From: an uncultured Pseudanabaenaceae cyanobacterium
Lineage (GTDB): Bacteria; Cyanobacteriota; Cyanobacteriia; PCC-9006; JAAUQQ01
Direction: 5' to 3'
DNA: 59,519 nt
NCBI GenBank assembly: GCA_938017515.1
Contig: CALIJJ010000220.1
Coordinates: 1-59,519, forward strand
The notes under the pieces are model-generated. The model did not search any database. It was not told the DNA's origin and saw only the letters and a program-made list of their open reading frames with translations. This document shows, piece after piece, positions 42,582 through 51,065 of the stretch (positions within the stretch are counted from its first letter, which is position 1; the number at the start of each line of letters is the position of its first letter). The translations under genes and the position numbers were made by a program.

Positions 42582-43571
42582 TCAAATCAAGGGGGTACTT
42601 TCGTTAGACGGTGGGAATTTCGGCAGATTGGCTTGGGCATTGCGTTGCCATAGGGCAGGCTTGATGCGCCGCAGTGCCGAAGCGGGAAACCGCCGATTCC
42701 AATCCGCCTCACTCAAGTGAGCCAGGTCTTCGAGGGAAGGTGCGAGGTTATCCGGGTAGGGATGAAAGTCCTCGACATCGGTGGGTTGGGCAAATCGTTG
42801 GTTCCAGGGGCAGACATCTTGGCAGATGTCACAGCCTGCAACCCAGTTGTTGAGCTTGACGGCGATCGCCTCGGGGAGTTCCGCACTACGATTTTCGATG
42901 GTGTGATAGGCAATACATCGATTCGCATCGACCACGAAGGGATCCGGAAAGGCTTGGGTCGGGCAAGCATCGAGACAGCGGGTGCAGCTGCCACAATGCT
43001 GAGCGTGGGGGCGATCGGGGGTGAGGTCGAGGTTGGTAAGAATTTCGCTGAGGAAGACCCAAGAGCCGTATTCACGGGTAATGACGTTGCTATTTTTGGC
43101 GATCCAGCCCAAGCCAGCCCGCTGGGCCCAAAGCTTATCGGAAATCGGACCGGTATCAACGTAATAGCGGGTCTCGACGGGGGCGTCGGGCTGGCTCTGG
43201 GCTTCAAGCCAGAGGCTGAAGGCCTTCAGTTTCTTGCCAATGACACGGTGATAGTCGCGACCCCAGCCGTAGCGAGAGATTTTTGCGATCGCCGGATCGT
43301 CACTGTGGCGATGGGGGGTGTAGTAATTCAGCGCGAAGGAAATGACCGAGCGAATACCGGGCATGACCTGACGGATATCCTGACGTCTGGGGTTATCCAT
43401 CCAAGCCATCTCCGCCTGATGTCCCTGATCAAGCCACCGTTGCAGCGCCTGGTTCGGTGCCGTATCGTCATCCCAATCTGCCACCCGAGCAATCCCAACT
43501 TTATGAAAGCCAAGGTCGAGCGCTTTTTGCTTAATCTCAGCGGCGGAGAGGGGGTCGGTGCGATCGCTCAT
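42582..43571 (-). CDS. queG: Epoxyqueuosine reductase
   Basis: This 329-residue protein catalyses the last step of queuosine synthesis in tRNA, reducing epoxyqueuosine with cobalamin and two [4Fe-4S] clusters. Cysteines of the ferredoxin-like part are visible: [14 protein letters not shown] (Cys193, 196, 199, 203) and [11 protein letters not shown] (Cys247, 250, 254), with Cys219 in [10 protein letters not shown]. The catalytic Asp is Asp139 in [18 protein letters not shown] and [10 protein letters not shown] are family signatures. The ATG at 43571 is immediately upstream-coupled: the preceding membrane-protein gene stops seven bases earlier, so the two are cotranscribed. Confidence 0.97.
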   Translation of the reverse strand: MSDRTDPLSAAEIKQKALDLGFHKVGIARVADWDDDTAPNQALQRWLDQGHQAEMAWMDNPRRQDIRQVMPGIRSVISFALNYYTPHRHSDDPAIAKISRYGWGRDYHRVIGKKLKAFSLWLEAQSQPDAPVETRYYVDTGPISDKLWAQRAGLGWIAKNSNVITREYGSWVFLSEILTNLDLTPDRPHAQHCGSCTRCLDACPTQAFPDPFVVDANRCIAYHTIENRSAELPEAIAVKLNNWVAGCDICQDVCPWNQRFAQPTDVEDFHPYPDNLAPSLEDLAHLSEADWNRRFPASALRRIKPALWQRNAQANLPKFPPSNESTPLI

Positions 43572-43578
43572 GGCGTCA

Positions 43579-44382
43579 TTAAGCTTGAGCCGAAGGGCGT
43601 GGCTTGAGGTTAAGCGGTTTTAGGTTGGGCTGAAGACGGTGGAGCAGCGCTTCACGGACGGCGGACTCACGTTCCTGGTGCAGCAAGAGCTGGAGGGCTT
43701 GATCCACCGTGCGTTTCTGCTCTGCATCGAGGGAGCCCTGGGCCATGAGGCGATGGAGCTGGCGCACGGCCAACAGACGCTTGAGGGGTTCGGGGTGCGC
43801 GAGATTTTCTAGGGATTGATCAAAGCTGACATCAAAGCGATCGCTTTCCTTGCCCAAAATCTGAGCCGACAGCAGTGCCAACAGCACCATCATGCCGGTG
43901 CCCTGCAAAAAGATACTGGTTGCGAGCCAGGCACTGTGGGCGTCTTCCCAAATCATGGCGGCCATATAGGTGCCCAACATCGCCACACTGCCCGTCCCCA
44001 CCGACAGAATCAGCAGCTTTTTCGGACCTGACAGCCACTGGCGCAGAACGCTAGTCCAATGCTGCCAATCCAATTTGTGCAGGGCATAGACCAAAACCAT
44101 GACCCCCACACCGACCCCCAGGGCCAGGAGCAGCTTCCAATTCCACATCACCAAGCCGCCCAACGCAACCAAACCGAGCAGCTTGCTCAACAGGCCACGG
44201 TGGGTTTGGAATAGGTTCACCAGCGCTTGCTTGGGATGGCGTCGAGCGCTGCGGGGCAGTTGGGCTAGGGCTCCAACAAAATCTTGGAATGCCGTCAACA
44301 GCGAACGGTGGGAGTAGGTTTGCGCCACGGTTTTTAGGGGGGAAGTTATCGTTGGGAAGTCGGTCGGGATGCCCGCACTCAT
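43579..44382 (-). CDS. Conserved membrane protein with C-terminal helical-repeat region
   Basis: This 267-residue protein has about four membrane helices ([72 protein letters not shown]) after a polar N-terminus. The C-terminal 80 residues ([33 protein letters not shown]) look like armadillo/HEAT-type helices. I recall proteins of this layout as conserved hypotheticals in cyanobacteria, with no known function. The ATG at 44382 with GGGTG upstream is used. It is cotranscribed with queG, which starts seven bases after its stop, but a role in queuosine synthesis does not follow from that. Confidence 0.82.
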   Translation of the reverse strand: MSAGIPTDFPTITSPLKTVAQTYSHRSLLTAFQDFVGALAQLPRSARRHPKQALVNLFQTHRGLLSKLLGLVALGGLVMWNWKLLLALGVGVGVMVLVYALHKLDWQHWTSVLRQWLSGPKKLLILSVGTGSVAMLGTYMAAMIWEDAHSAWLATSIFLQGTGMMVLLALLSAQILGKESDRFDVSFDQSLENLAHPEPLKRLLAVRQLHRLMAQGSLDAEQKRTVDQALQLLLHQERESAVREALLHRLQPNLKPLNLKPRPSAQA

Positions 44383-44503
44383 TCTATACACCCACGATTG
44401 CTTTGGGTCAAAGTGCCCATGATGGATTGATGACCCAAGAACACCTCAAGGACGACTCGCCTTCGGCTCGCATGAACAAGCGCAATGGGAGCTTGATGGG
44501 AGC

Positions 44504-47500
44504 TTACGGAGCATCATCCTCAGTTTGTGCCCCCGGTAGGCGCGGGCAATCCGCCTCGGTTAGTTTGAGGTAGGCCACACATTCCTCGGAGGTGAGCTGA
44601 CGGAAGCTGCGATCGCGGGCCAGCTTGCGCAGGCTTTTCTCGGTGGCCGCCCAAAAGGCTACGGTTCCCTCGGAATCAATCGCTGAAATGACTTGCCCAT
44701 CTGGACTATAGGACAAGTCGAGGATGGCTCCGGGGGCAGCCTGAACTGAAGCAGACGAACGGAAATCTTGCTGAAGGGAAGGGTGCTGGAGCTGACTGAG
44801 GCGATCGCCCCGAGTGCGATCCCAGAGCGTAATTTGACCATCCATGGTGCCTGCGGCGAGCTGATCGCCACTAAAGGTGAGGGATTTAATCACACGGTGG
44901 TCCAAGGACGGCAACGTCAGCAGGACTTTGCCCGTTTGGATCGACAGCAGCTTGATACTCCCCTCGGGAAGCGCCACAGCAAGGGTCTTGCCCGCTTCAT
45001 CCAGGGCGATCGCCGTCACCCCTGGCAGGTCAAAGCGGCGGAGCTGCTCTCCATTTTTGATATTCCACAGCGCCAACCGGCCACCGGAGGCGGTCACGAG
45101 CCGCTTACCATCTCGACTCATCTGGGCCTGCTCCACCGAACCAATGGCCTGGGGCCAGAGAAAACGCTGGGGATTTTTGCCCGAACCACTCACATCCCAA
45201 AGATAGATCTGTCGTCTCGCATCAACGGCAAGGAGAGTCTGGGCATGGTGACTGAGCTGGAGGGAGACAATGCTTTTATCCGCTAACTCATCGGCCAAAT
45301 CATCAATTTGAATCGCGGCTGAATTACCACGCCCCAGACTCCAAAGCTGAACGGCTCCGTCTCGATGGGCCGTGATCGCATGGCTAAGCGTCGGAGTCCA
45401 GTCAGCAGCCGTAATGGGGCTATCGTCTGGATGGTTGAGATAATGGGATGTCTCGGGTAATCCCGTGGCCAAATCCCAGCGACGTAATTGTCCGGCTTCA
45501 TCCAACAGCAAGAAATCAAGCCCCGAAGGACGAGGTTGTACCCGCAAGTTCTGTCGAGGTTTTAGATTGAGCCAGCGCAATGGATTTGCTTGAGACAGAG
45601 CCACTTCCGCCGCAGAGGCTTGGGCAAATCCTTGGGCTTGGGGGGCTTCCATGACATGAATCGGCGGCATCTCATAGCCTGGCTCGGAATCCCAGAAGGT
45701 GAGCTGTCCGCTTTCACGGACGGTGACCAGGGTCGAACCGTCAGGATTGAAACGGGCATCGCGTACCGCTGAGGCATGGCTGTCCCGCAGAACACGCAAC
45801 TTCTCCCCCGTACGCAAATTCCAAAGATGACTCGCCCCGCTTTTGCCCTGGTCTACGGCCAAGAGCAATGCGCCGTCGGGGCTGAGGCGAACCAGCGGCG
45901 GGAGGCCCGGGGAGAGGGCTGGGGCTTTTTGCGTCGGCTGAGTGGGGGTGACTTGAGTTGGGGTCGATTGAGTTTGCGTCGCTTGATTTGGGATGACCTG
46001 AGTTGGGGTCGATGGAGACGGAGCCGCTTCGGCCTGAACCACCTCTTGGTCTGAAAGTTGCAGCATATTTTGCAAGTCCCCAGTCGCCACATCCCAGACC
46101 CAAACGCGATCGCCCTGGACCGAAACCAACGTGGTTTCATCCTCAGAAAACACCATTTGCTGCGGTTTGGCTTGGGCAAAGCGCTCCACCACCTTGAGCA
46201 CCTGGAGCCGATCACCACTGCGACGATCCCAGACGTAGAGCGTCCCGTTACGGCCCAGAGCAGCAATCATCTTGCCGCTGGGGCTGAGGCGAATTTGCTC
46301 CAGCGGTGTCGAAGCTGTAATTTCCTGCTCCTGAATACCGGTATTGAGATTCCAAAGACGCAGACGGCGATCGCCAGCACTGGTCAGCAAATACTGGCCC
46401 TCCTGACTGAACGCGATCTCCTCCACAGGGGCCAAGTGTTCCAACGTTCCGTAGGCCTTGGGTTCTTGGTCTGTCCCCCAAAGATGAACGGTTCGTCCCG
46501 CAACAATGGCCAACAGTGGCTGGGGCTGTTGGCGACCCTTGGCTCCATCATCATTGGACCTGGGGTCAGTTGATTCATTACTGGTATGCTGCGAGGCTGG
46601 ACTGAACTGAATCTGCTCCGGCGCAATGGGAAAGTCCTTGAGATGGTGCATCACCTTGCCCGATTGGAGTGACCAAATCACCACTTCTTTTTTATCCTGG
46701 GCGATCGCGGCCACCTGACGGCTATCTGCGCTGAGGCTGAGGGAGCGAATGCGAGGGTCCATGGCAGGGGCAGAGGGCTCAACGTCTGCCGTACTATGCA
46801 TGAGCGATCGCATCAGCGCCGACTGGGGCACCGCAGGCTGGGGCCAGGACAGTCGCTGCTGCAACCGTAGAGAGTCCTCCCTGGCCAATATCGGGGCAAC
46901 GCGCCAGAGGTAAGCATGACCGCGATGATTCACCCCAACGAGCGTCTGCTGGTCCTGGCTCCAATGGATCTGTTCCATGCCGGACCGTCCCTTAAACTGG
47001 CCCCGCACTTGCAAACTGCGCAGGGCTTCGCGCAGGCCATGGAGGGCAATCGTACCCGAGTGGGATCGTTCAGCATCCCCGGCCTCTCCCTTGCCCCTAG
47101 ACCGAGACCCATTGGCCAGGGCCAGTCGGTTCAGCAACAGGGCTGTGGTGGGATCAGCATCGGGGTCGGAGAGAATTTGCTTCGTCGTGTTTTGAGCCTG
47201 CATTGCTTTAATCTGTTCCGTTTGATCGAAGGAGCGGGTAATAAAGGCGTGATAAACCAGGGCGAACAGCGTCGCCGTCAGCGCTGTGGGCAAGCCAAAC
47301 TGGAGCAGTTTGGAATCCTTACGCCGCTTTTTGTGCTGCTTGTGGCTGAGGTGGATGTAATGCTGGGCAATGGAGGAGAGGTCGTCCGGATGCTCGCGTA
47401 GATAGGCTTCGGCTTCGCGTAGGTTGCGGCCTTGAAGCCAGCCATCCTTCGCAAACATTTCATTGCGATCGCACCAGTCCTTCGCCGCAAATTCGATGCG

Positions 47501-49960
47501 GCGCTGACGAACCAATCTCGGGCGTTCGGCCTTGAGCCAATCCTGAAGCGCAGGCCAGTCTCGAATCAGAGCCTCGTGGGAGGCTTGGAGCGACTCACGC
47601 GGCATCAGGTTTGGCAGAAAGGCCAGATCAAGGTCTTCCTCCGGGGGCAACTGAACCGAGTAGCCCGTGCTGTACACCAAGCGTGATTCGATCAGCGTTT
47701 CCAACACTGCAATCAGTTCATCACTGCTCGGAGTGGGCGTCGAACCAATGCCCAAATCCGCCTTGGAGATCGTGCGCAGGGAATCCGGTGCGCCGTCCCC
47801 CAACTGGGTCAGCGCCAGGAAAATACGCTGAACCAATTTTTGCTCCGAGGCCGTTAGGGTTTCCAACAGCTGAGTCGCTTGGCCGACGAGCAGTCCACGA
47901 ATGCCTCCCAATTCTGCATAGGTACAGAGGCGCAGGGTGCGATCGCTCTGACTCGCCGGATGGTCCCACAGTGATTTCAAGACCAACTGCATGAGGGCCA
48001 ATCGTGAGGGCGACGGCGCAATGTCCCCCAGCAAGATCGCAGGCAGATGGGCCTCGCACTGCCAACCCACCCGCTGGAGCGGCTGGGTCATCGCCTCAGC
48101 CATGGCATCGCCCTCCAGAGGGTCGATCCCGACCAGTCGGGAAGGCCCCTGCTGCAACAGTTCCGTCGCCTTATAGCAGGCATCCCAGTAATCGGAACGT
48201 ACCACCAGCAACAAGCGCACCCAATCTGAGTCCTCCTGCATCAGGGTGACCAGGTTAGAGAGGAAATGCTGGCGAATCATACCCATATCTGGGTCGGAGG
48301 AGGCTTGGAGCAACAGCTCGAAGGCATCGACCACCAGCAAAAGGCGAATGGATTTGCGATCGCTGGGGTGGCGATCGCGGGCGTTCTCGATCCCTTCTCC
48401 AACAGCATCCTCATCAGCATTCCGTTGATGGGAAGCCCGAGCATGGTGAACGAGCTGCACCAGCCCCCGCGTATCAGAAGCGAGCAGCAAACTATTACGA
48501 CGTAACTGCTCACCTCGCTCCCATTCGGTTGCCGAGGCATCCACAAAGGCTTCAGCGAGATCCAGCAACGGTTGCTTGTGCTGCCCCGCCTGCACTTGCT
48601 TAATCAGCCAGGGTTTGCCCGATTTTTGGGAAAAGCGTGTCAAAGCAGGCAACAGCCCCGCCTGCACCAGCGAGGTTTTGCCACTGCTTGCCCCCCCAAC
48701 CAAGGAAACAAGGGGCGTTCCATAGACAGCCCGCAACAGCATCTTGATGGTTTTGGTACGCCCCGTAAAGGCATAGGCTTGATTGGAGCGAAAGGCTTGC
48801 AGGCCAGGAAATGGCGACGGCGGTGCTAAACCTGGCGGCGCTGAGCCAGGCGATGCGACGTCAGGCAGCGCTGAGTTAGATGAGCTGGCAACCGCTGGGC
48901 TGGGTGAGGGCAGTCTTGCCTGTTGCTTTAGCGGTTCCTTTACCTGTTCGGGCGTTGGCTCCGTCAGTGATGGAGCCACTGCTTTGCCCTTCGTTGCGGA
49001 TGGGATGACCTCGGCCTCTGCTCCTGGCGCAGGAGATCCTAGATTCGGATGGTTTGCATGGGAACCGTTCGCATGGGCACCGTTCGCATGGGCACTGTTC
49101 GTGTTGGAATACTTTAGGTTGGGAGATTTGGCGATCGCCTCCCCAGGGCCCTCAGCCTCTGCGCCAACGTCCCCAGACACCGGCCGTCCTGTGCCCCGAG
49201 TCAGCCAAATCTCAGCCCCCGAATTCTCGAAAAGCGGCTGCTGAAGTTGTCCTTTCAACCGAGTATTGACCCAGTCCGTCAGACTGTGATTGGTGATGAT
49301 GCCGCTGTCCACCCGCCCAGGCTCTAGCCCTTCTAGGATGGCTTCCGTCAACACGCTGTACTGACTATCGAGGGACTCGTACGCCGATTCATATTCCCGC
49401 GATGCCGCCATCAGGAAGCGCGAGGTGCCGGGTTTCGCCCCTGGATCCACTTCTGCGACATCCAGCAACGCCCCACTGTGACAACAGTCGAGCCAAATAA
49501 CACGCTGGCGCACCGGACTCTCTTGCAACAGTCGCCGCAACCAAAACAGGGACAGTCCAAAGAAACTCTGGTGGGGGTTGGCTTCACTGGTTGCGAGGTA
49601 ACCTTCGTGAATCCCAGATGACTTTTGTAGACCGTGTCCTGAGAAATAAAAGAGAGCAGTCTCCGGCACATGGGGACCGCTCGGCTTAAATAATTTAACC
49701 AGCGCAGCTTCGAGCTGCGAGGTCGATACACCCGTTCGTTGACCCACCTGAGCTTGAGCCGTTGTTTTGACTGAAGTACCAGCATTGTCCCCGTTTACCG
49801 ATGCACCGGCAGGGACAATAATTTCTGGCAGACGCTGCACCCGAAATTCACCGTTTTGGCTGAGTCGTTGGGCGATCGCCTCAGCATCCACTGCCGCTGC
49901 ACGAAGCGTTGGCAAAACTTGATACTGATTGATGCCGACCACAAGGGCATCTCTAGACAT
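44504..49960 (-). CDS. Caspase-STAND-TM-WD40 protein (active-type orthocaspase)
   Basis: This 1818-residue protein has an N-terminal caspase p20 domain (residues 1-255: ALVVGINQYQVLPTLRAAAV) with an intact dyad, His109 in FYFSGHG and Cys160 in LDCCHSGA. A low-complexity linker with AHANG repeats leads to an nSTAND-type NTPase (PFPGLQAFRSNQAYAFTGR; Walker A GGASSGKTS at 422-430; Walker B LLLVVDAFE at 540-548; HEALIRDWPALQDWL). A transmembrane helix (about 885-906) follows, then WD40 repeats to the C-terminus (such as AFSQEGQYLLTSAGDRRLRLW, LTFSGDQLAAGTMDG), with a Thr/Pro/Gln insertion (about 1360-1400). In bacteria, caspase plus STAND plus sensor repeats resembles NLR-like cell-death or immune receptors; that role is inferred. 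The ATG at 49960 has GGGAGG upstream. Confidence 0.95.
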   Translation of the reverse strand: MSRDALVVGINQYQVLPTLRAAAVDAEAIAQRLSQNGEFRVQRLPEIIVPAGASVNGDNAGTSVKTTAQAQVGQRTGVSTSQLEAALVKLFKPSGPHVPETALFYFSGHGLQKSSGIHEGYLATSEANPHQSFFGLSLFWLRRLLQESPVRQRVIWLDCCHSGALLDVAEVDPGAKPGTSRFLMAASREYESAYESLDSQYSVLTEAILEGLEPGRVDSGIITNHSLTDWVNTRLKGQLQQPLFENSGAEIWLTRGTGRPVSGDVGAEAEGPGEAIAKSPNLKYSNTNSAHANGAHANGSHANHPNLGSPAPGAEAEVIPSATKGKAVAPSLTEPTPEQVKEPLKQQARLPSPSPAVASSSNSALPDVASPGSAPPGLAPPSPFPGLQAFRSNQAYAFTGRTKTIKMLLRAVYGTPLVSLVGGASSGKTSLVQAGLLPALTRFSQKSGKPWLIKQVQAGQHKQPLLDLAEAFVDASATEWERGEQLRRNSLLLASDTRGLVQLVHHARASHQRNADEDAVGEGIENARDRHPSDRKSIRLLLVVDAFELLLQASSDPDMGMIRQHFLSNLVTLMQEDSDWVRLLLVVRSDYWDACYKATELLQQGPSRLVGIDPLEGDAMAEAMTQPLQRVGWQCEAHLPAILLGDIAPSPSRLALMQLVLKSLWDHPASQSDRTLRLCTYAELGGIRGLLVGQATQLLETLTASEQKLVQRIFLALTQLGDGAPDSLRTISKADLGIGSTPTPSSDELIAVLETLIESRLVYSTGYSVQLPPEEDLDLAFLPNLMPRESLQASHEALIRDWPALQDWLKAERPRLVRQRRIEFAAKDWCDRNEMFAKDGWLQGRNLREAEAYLREHPDDLSSIAQHYIHLSHKQHKKRRKDSKLLQFGLPTALTATLFALVYHAFITRSFDQTEQIKAMQAQNTTKQILSDPDADPTTALLLNRLALANGSRSRGKGEAGDAERSHSGTIALHGLREALRSLQVRGQFKGRSGMEQIHWSQDQQTLVGVNHRGHAYLWRVAPILAREDSLRLQQRLSWPQPAVPQSALMRSLMHSTADVEPSAPAMDPRIRSLSLSADSRQVAAIAQDKKEVVIWSLQSGKVMHHLKDFPIAPEQIQFSPASQHTSNESTDPRSNDDGAKGRQQPQPLLAIVAGRTVHLWGTDQEPKAYGTLEHLAPVEEIAFSQEGQYLLTSAGDRRLRLWNLNTGIQEQEITASTPLEQIRLSPSGKMIAALGRNGTLYVWDRRSGDRLQVLKVVERFAQAKPQQMVFSEDETTLVSVQGDRVWVWDVATGDLQNMLQLSDQEVVQAEAAPSPSTPTQVIPNQATQTQSTPTQVTPTQPTQKAPALSPGLPPLVRLSPDGALLLAVDQGKSGASHLWNLRTGEKLRVLRDSHASAVRDARFNPDGSTLVTVRESGQLTFWDSEPGYEMPPIHVMEAPQAQGFAQASAAEVALSQANPLRWLNLKPRQNLRVQPRPSGLDFLLLDEAGQLRRWDLATGLPETSHYLNHPDDSPITAADWTPTLSHAITAHRDGAVQLWSLGRGNSAAIQIDDLADELADKSIVSLQLSHHAQTLLAVDARRQIYLWDVSGSGKNPQRFLWPQAIGSVEQAQMSRDGKRLVTASGGRLALWNIKNGEQLRRFDLPGVTAIALDEAGKTLAVALPEGSIKLLSIQTGKVLLTLPSLDHRVIKSLTFSGDQLAAGTMDGQITLWDRTRGDRLSQLQHPSLQQDFRSSASVQAAPGAILDLSYSPDGQVISAIDSEGTVAFWAATEKSLRKLARDRSFRQLTSEECVAYLKLTEADCPRLPGAQTEDDAP
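45940..46025 (-). repeat. In-frame minisatellite in the WD40 region
   Basis: Degenerate units such as GTTGGGGTCGATTGAG encode the TPTQVTPTQ/TPTQPTQ-type insertion between WD40 blades of the caspase-STAND protein. Confidence 0.7.
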
Positions 49961-49995
49961 GAAACGTTGCCCTCCCAACAGAACGGCGATGGTTT

Positions 49996-50199
49996 AAGAA
50001 AAGGAGGGATGAATACACCTATTCATCCCACCCGATCAACACCTCGAAAATGCACCCTGAAAATGGTCCAATGGTCGGACCAACACCCTGAGGAGAATCA
50101 AAATTGATTCTCGGTTTCGCTAATCGACTGCCCCTCGATCGCATTGCTCACAGCAAGGAACTTACGGTGAAGCAAGACCATCGTGTTGCAGTCATTTGA
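49996..50199 (-). ncRNA. Predicted small structured RNA, copy 1
   Basis: Read on the minus strand. A promoter-like TTTACA (complement of 50228-50233) is 17 bp from TACCGT (50205-50210), with start near 50199. Three hairpins follow: stem of eight (50093-50100/50105-50112), stem of six (50064-50069/50077-50082) and stem of ten (50006-50015/50020-50029), the last followed by a T-rich but weak run. Unpaired links carry CAGGGTG and CGAGGTGTTGATC. The whole arrangement recurs at 50506-50677 with changed stem bases but conserved links, which argues for a structured RNA. It ends about 40 bp upstream of the caspase-STAND ATG and may be a free sRNA or its leader. It might belong to the multi-copy Yfr2-type sRNAs of cyanobacteria, but I cannot confirm that. 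Confidence 0.6.
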
Positions 50200-50204
50200 T
50201 AGCT

Positions 50205-50233
50205 ACGGTAACCAAGGGATTTAGTCATGTAAA
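50205..50233 (-). promoter_or_regulatory. Predicted promoter of sRNA copy 1
   Basis: -35 TTTACA (50233-50228) and -10 TACCGT (50210-50205) with 17-bp spacing, on the minus strand. The same geometry and start-site sequence (ATCAAATGACTG) occur at copy 2. Confidence 0.5.
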
Positions 50234-50342
50234 AAGGGCGTTCGACCTTGTCTTGCGATCGCCATGACCCTCCGCCCCAGATTTTCACGGAAACCTATTT
50301 TTTCGATGGCGCAAGGAGCCGGGGATGACCCAAAAAGTTAGG

Positions 50343-50348
50343 TATAAT
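50343..50348 (+). promoter_or_regulatory. Isolated TATAAT, possible plus-strand -10
   Basis: GTATAATCCCCC matches the consensus -10 perfectly, but no clear -35 lies at the right distance. The equivalent block in the second copy reads GTAGAATCCCCC, so the surrounding segment is part of the duplicated region. Confidence 0.3.
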
Positions 50349-50505
50349 CCCCCTTATAGCCTGCTTATCTGCCTGAAAAGTAGGAGATATGGCGTGTGGC
50401 CAGTGACCGAAAGACCGCAATGGCTGAGTCATCTTTTGGCTGTTTCAGATTCGCGGCCAAACACTCTGGAGCCAGGAGTCGAAACAGCAAGGTTGTATTA
50501 AAAAC

Positions 50506-50677
50506 AAAAAAAGGGATAGACGAAATCGTCTATCCCCAAAAGATCAACACCTCGATGATGCACCCTGAATATGACCCCTTGTAATGAAGGGGTTTTGCAC
50601 CCTGAACCGAGACCATTCTCGGCAGTCGATGACCCTGACTCAGTTGAGCGCTAACTCGGTTGAGTTTCAGTCATTTG
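50506..50677 (-). ncRNA. Predicted small structured RNA, copy 2
   Basis: Read on the minus strand from near 50677. Hairpins: CCGAGA/TCTCGG (50607-50622), CCCCTT/AAGGGG (50575-50592), and a ten-bp stem (50513-50522/50527-50536) followed by seven T residues, a clear intrinsic terminator. Links carry TTCAGGGTGC twice and CGAGGTGTTGATC once, the same as copy 1. Stem sequences differ from copy 1 while pairing is kept, which is compensatory change. The promoter is TTTGCA-17 bp-TATAGT. The length is about 170 bases. No open frame with a plausible ribosome-binding site matches this strand. Confidence 0.65.
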
Positions 50678-51065
50678 ATGTCACTATAACGACGAAATTT
50701 AGAGGTGCAAAAAGGGCACTGAACCGCTTCGAGGGGGTGAGTAAGCCCTTCCTAGATGGATTTCACGGAAGCCTTGGAGCAAAATGGGCTGTGCTCAGTC
50801 GAAGTTCCGTAGAATCCCCCTCGCTCCCCCTCAGTCTTCATCAGATTCAGAGGCTAGCGTCCCAGCTAGCGCCCTACTGGACGGAATACCCGCTCAAAAG
50901 CTGTACTCCTCTTCAGGGCATGGAGCTGTATCTGGGCAGTATTTTGTATTGTCGTTAGGGTGAAACGGTGGTGCTGCATCCATGGCTCCACAAGCTCAGC
51001 GCTTCGATCACGCTTGGCTGACATCGCCCTTCTATCCTTGGCCGCCACTTGGCCCGCCGTTTTCC
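50678..51065. other. Intergenic region between sRNA copy 2 and rarD
   Basis: The first 150 bases continue the duplicated segment (TTTCACGGAAGCCT and GTAGAATCCCCCT recur from 50279 and 50341 onward). The remainder holds the upstream region of rarD. No additional gene is supported. Confidence 0.45.
50683..50711 (-). promoter_or_regulatory. Predicted promoter of sRNA copy 2
   Basis: -35 TTTGCA (50711-50706) and -10 TATAGT (50688-50683) with 17-bp spacing, on the minus strand. It is close to the sigma70 consensus and aligned with copy 1. Confidence 0.6.

Noticed and set aside
49961..49978. Extension of the caspase-STAND protein to a TTG at 49978
   Set aside because: The ATG at 49960 has GGGAGG at the right distance and gives the expected start of the p20 domain.
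50396..50584. 62-codon plus-strand frame between the two sRNA copies
   Set aside because: It starts with GTG, overlaps the terminator hairpin of sRNA copy 2, and has no domain or composition evidence.
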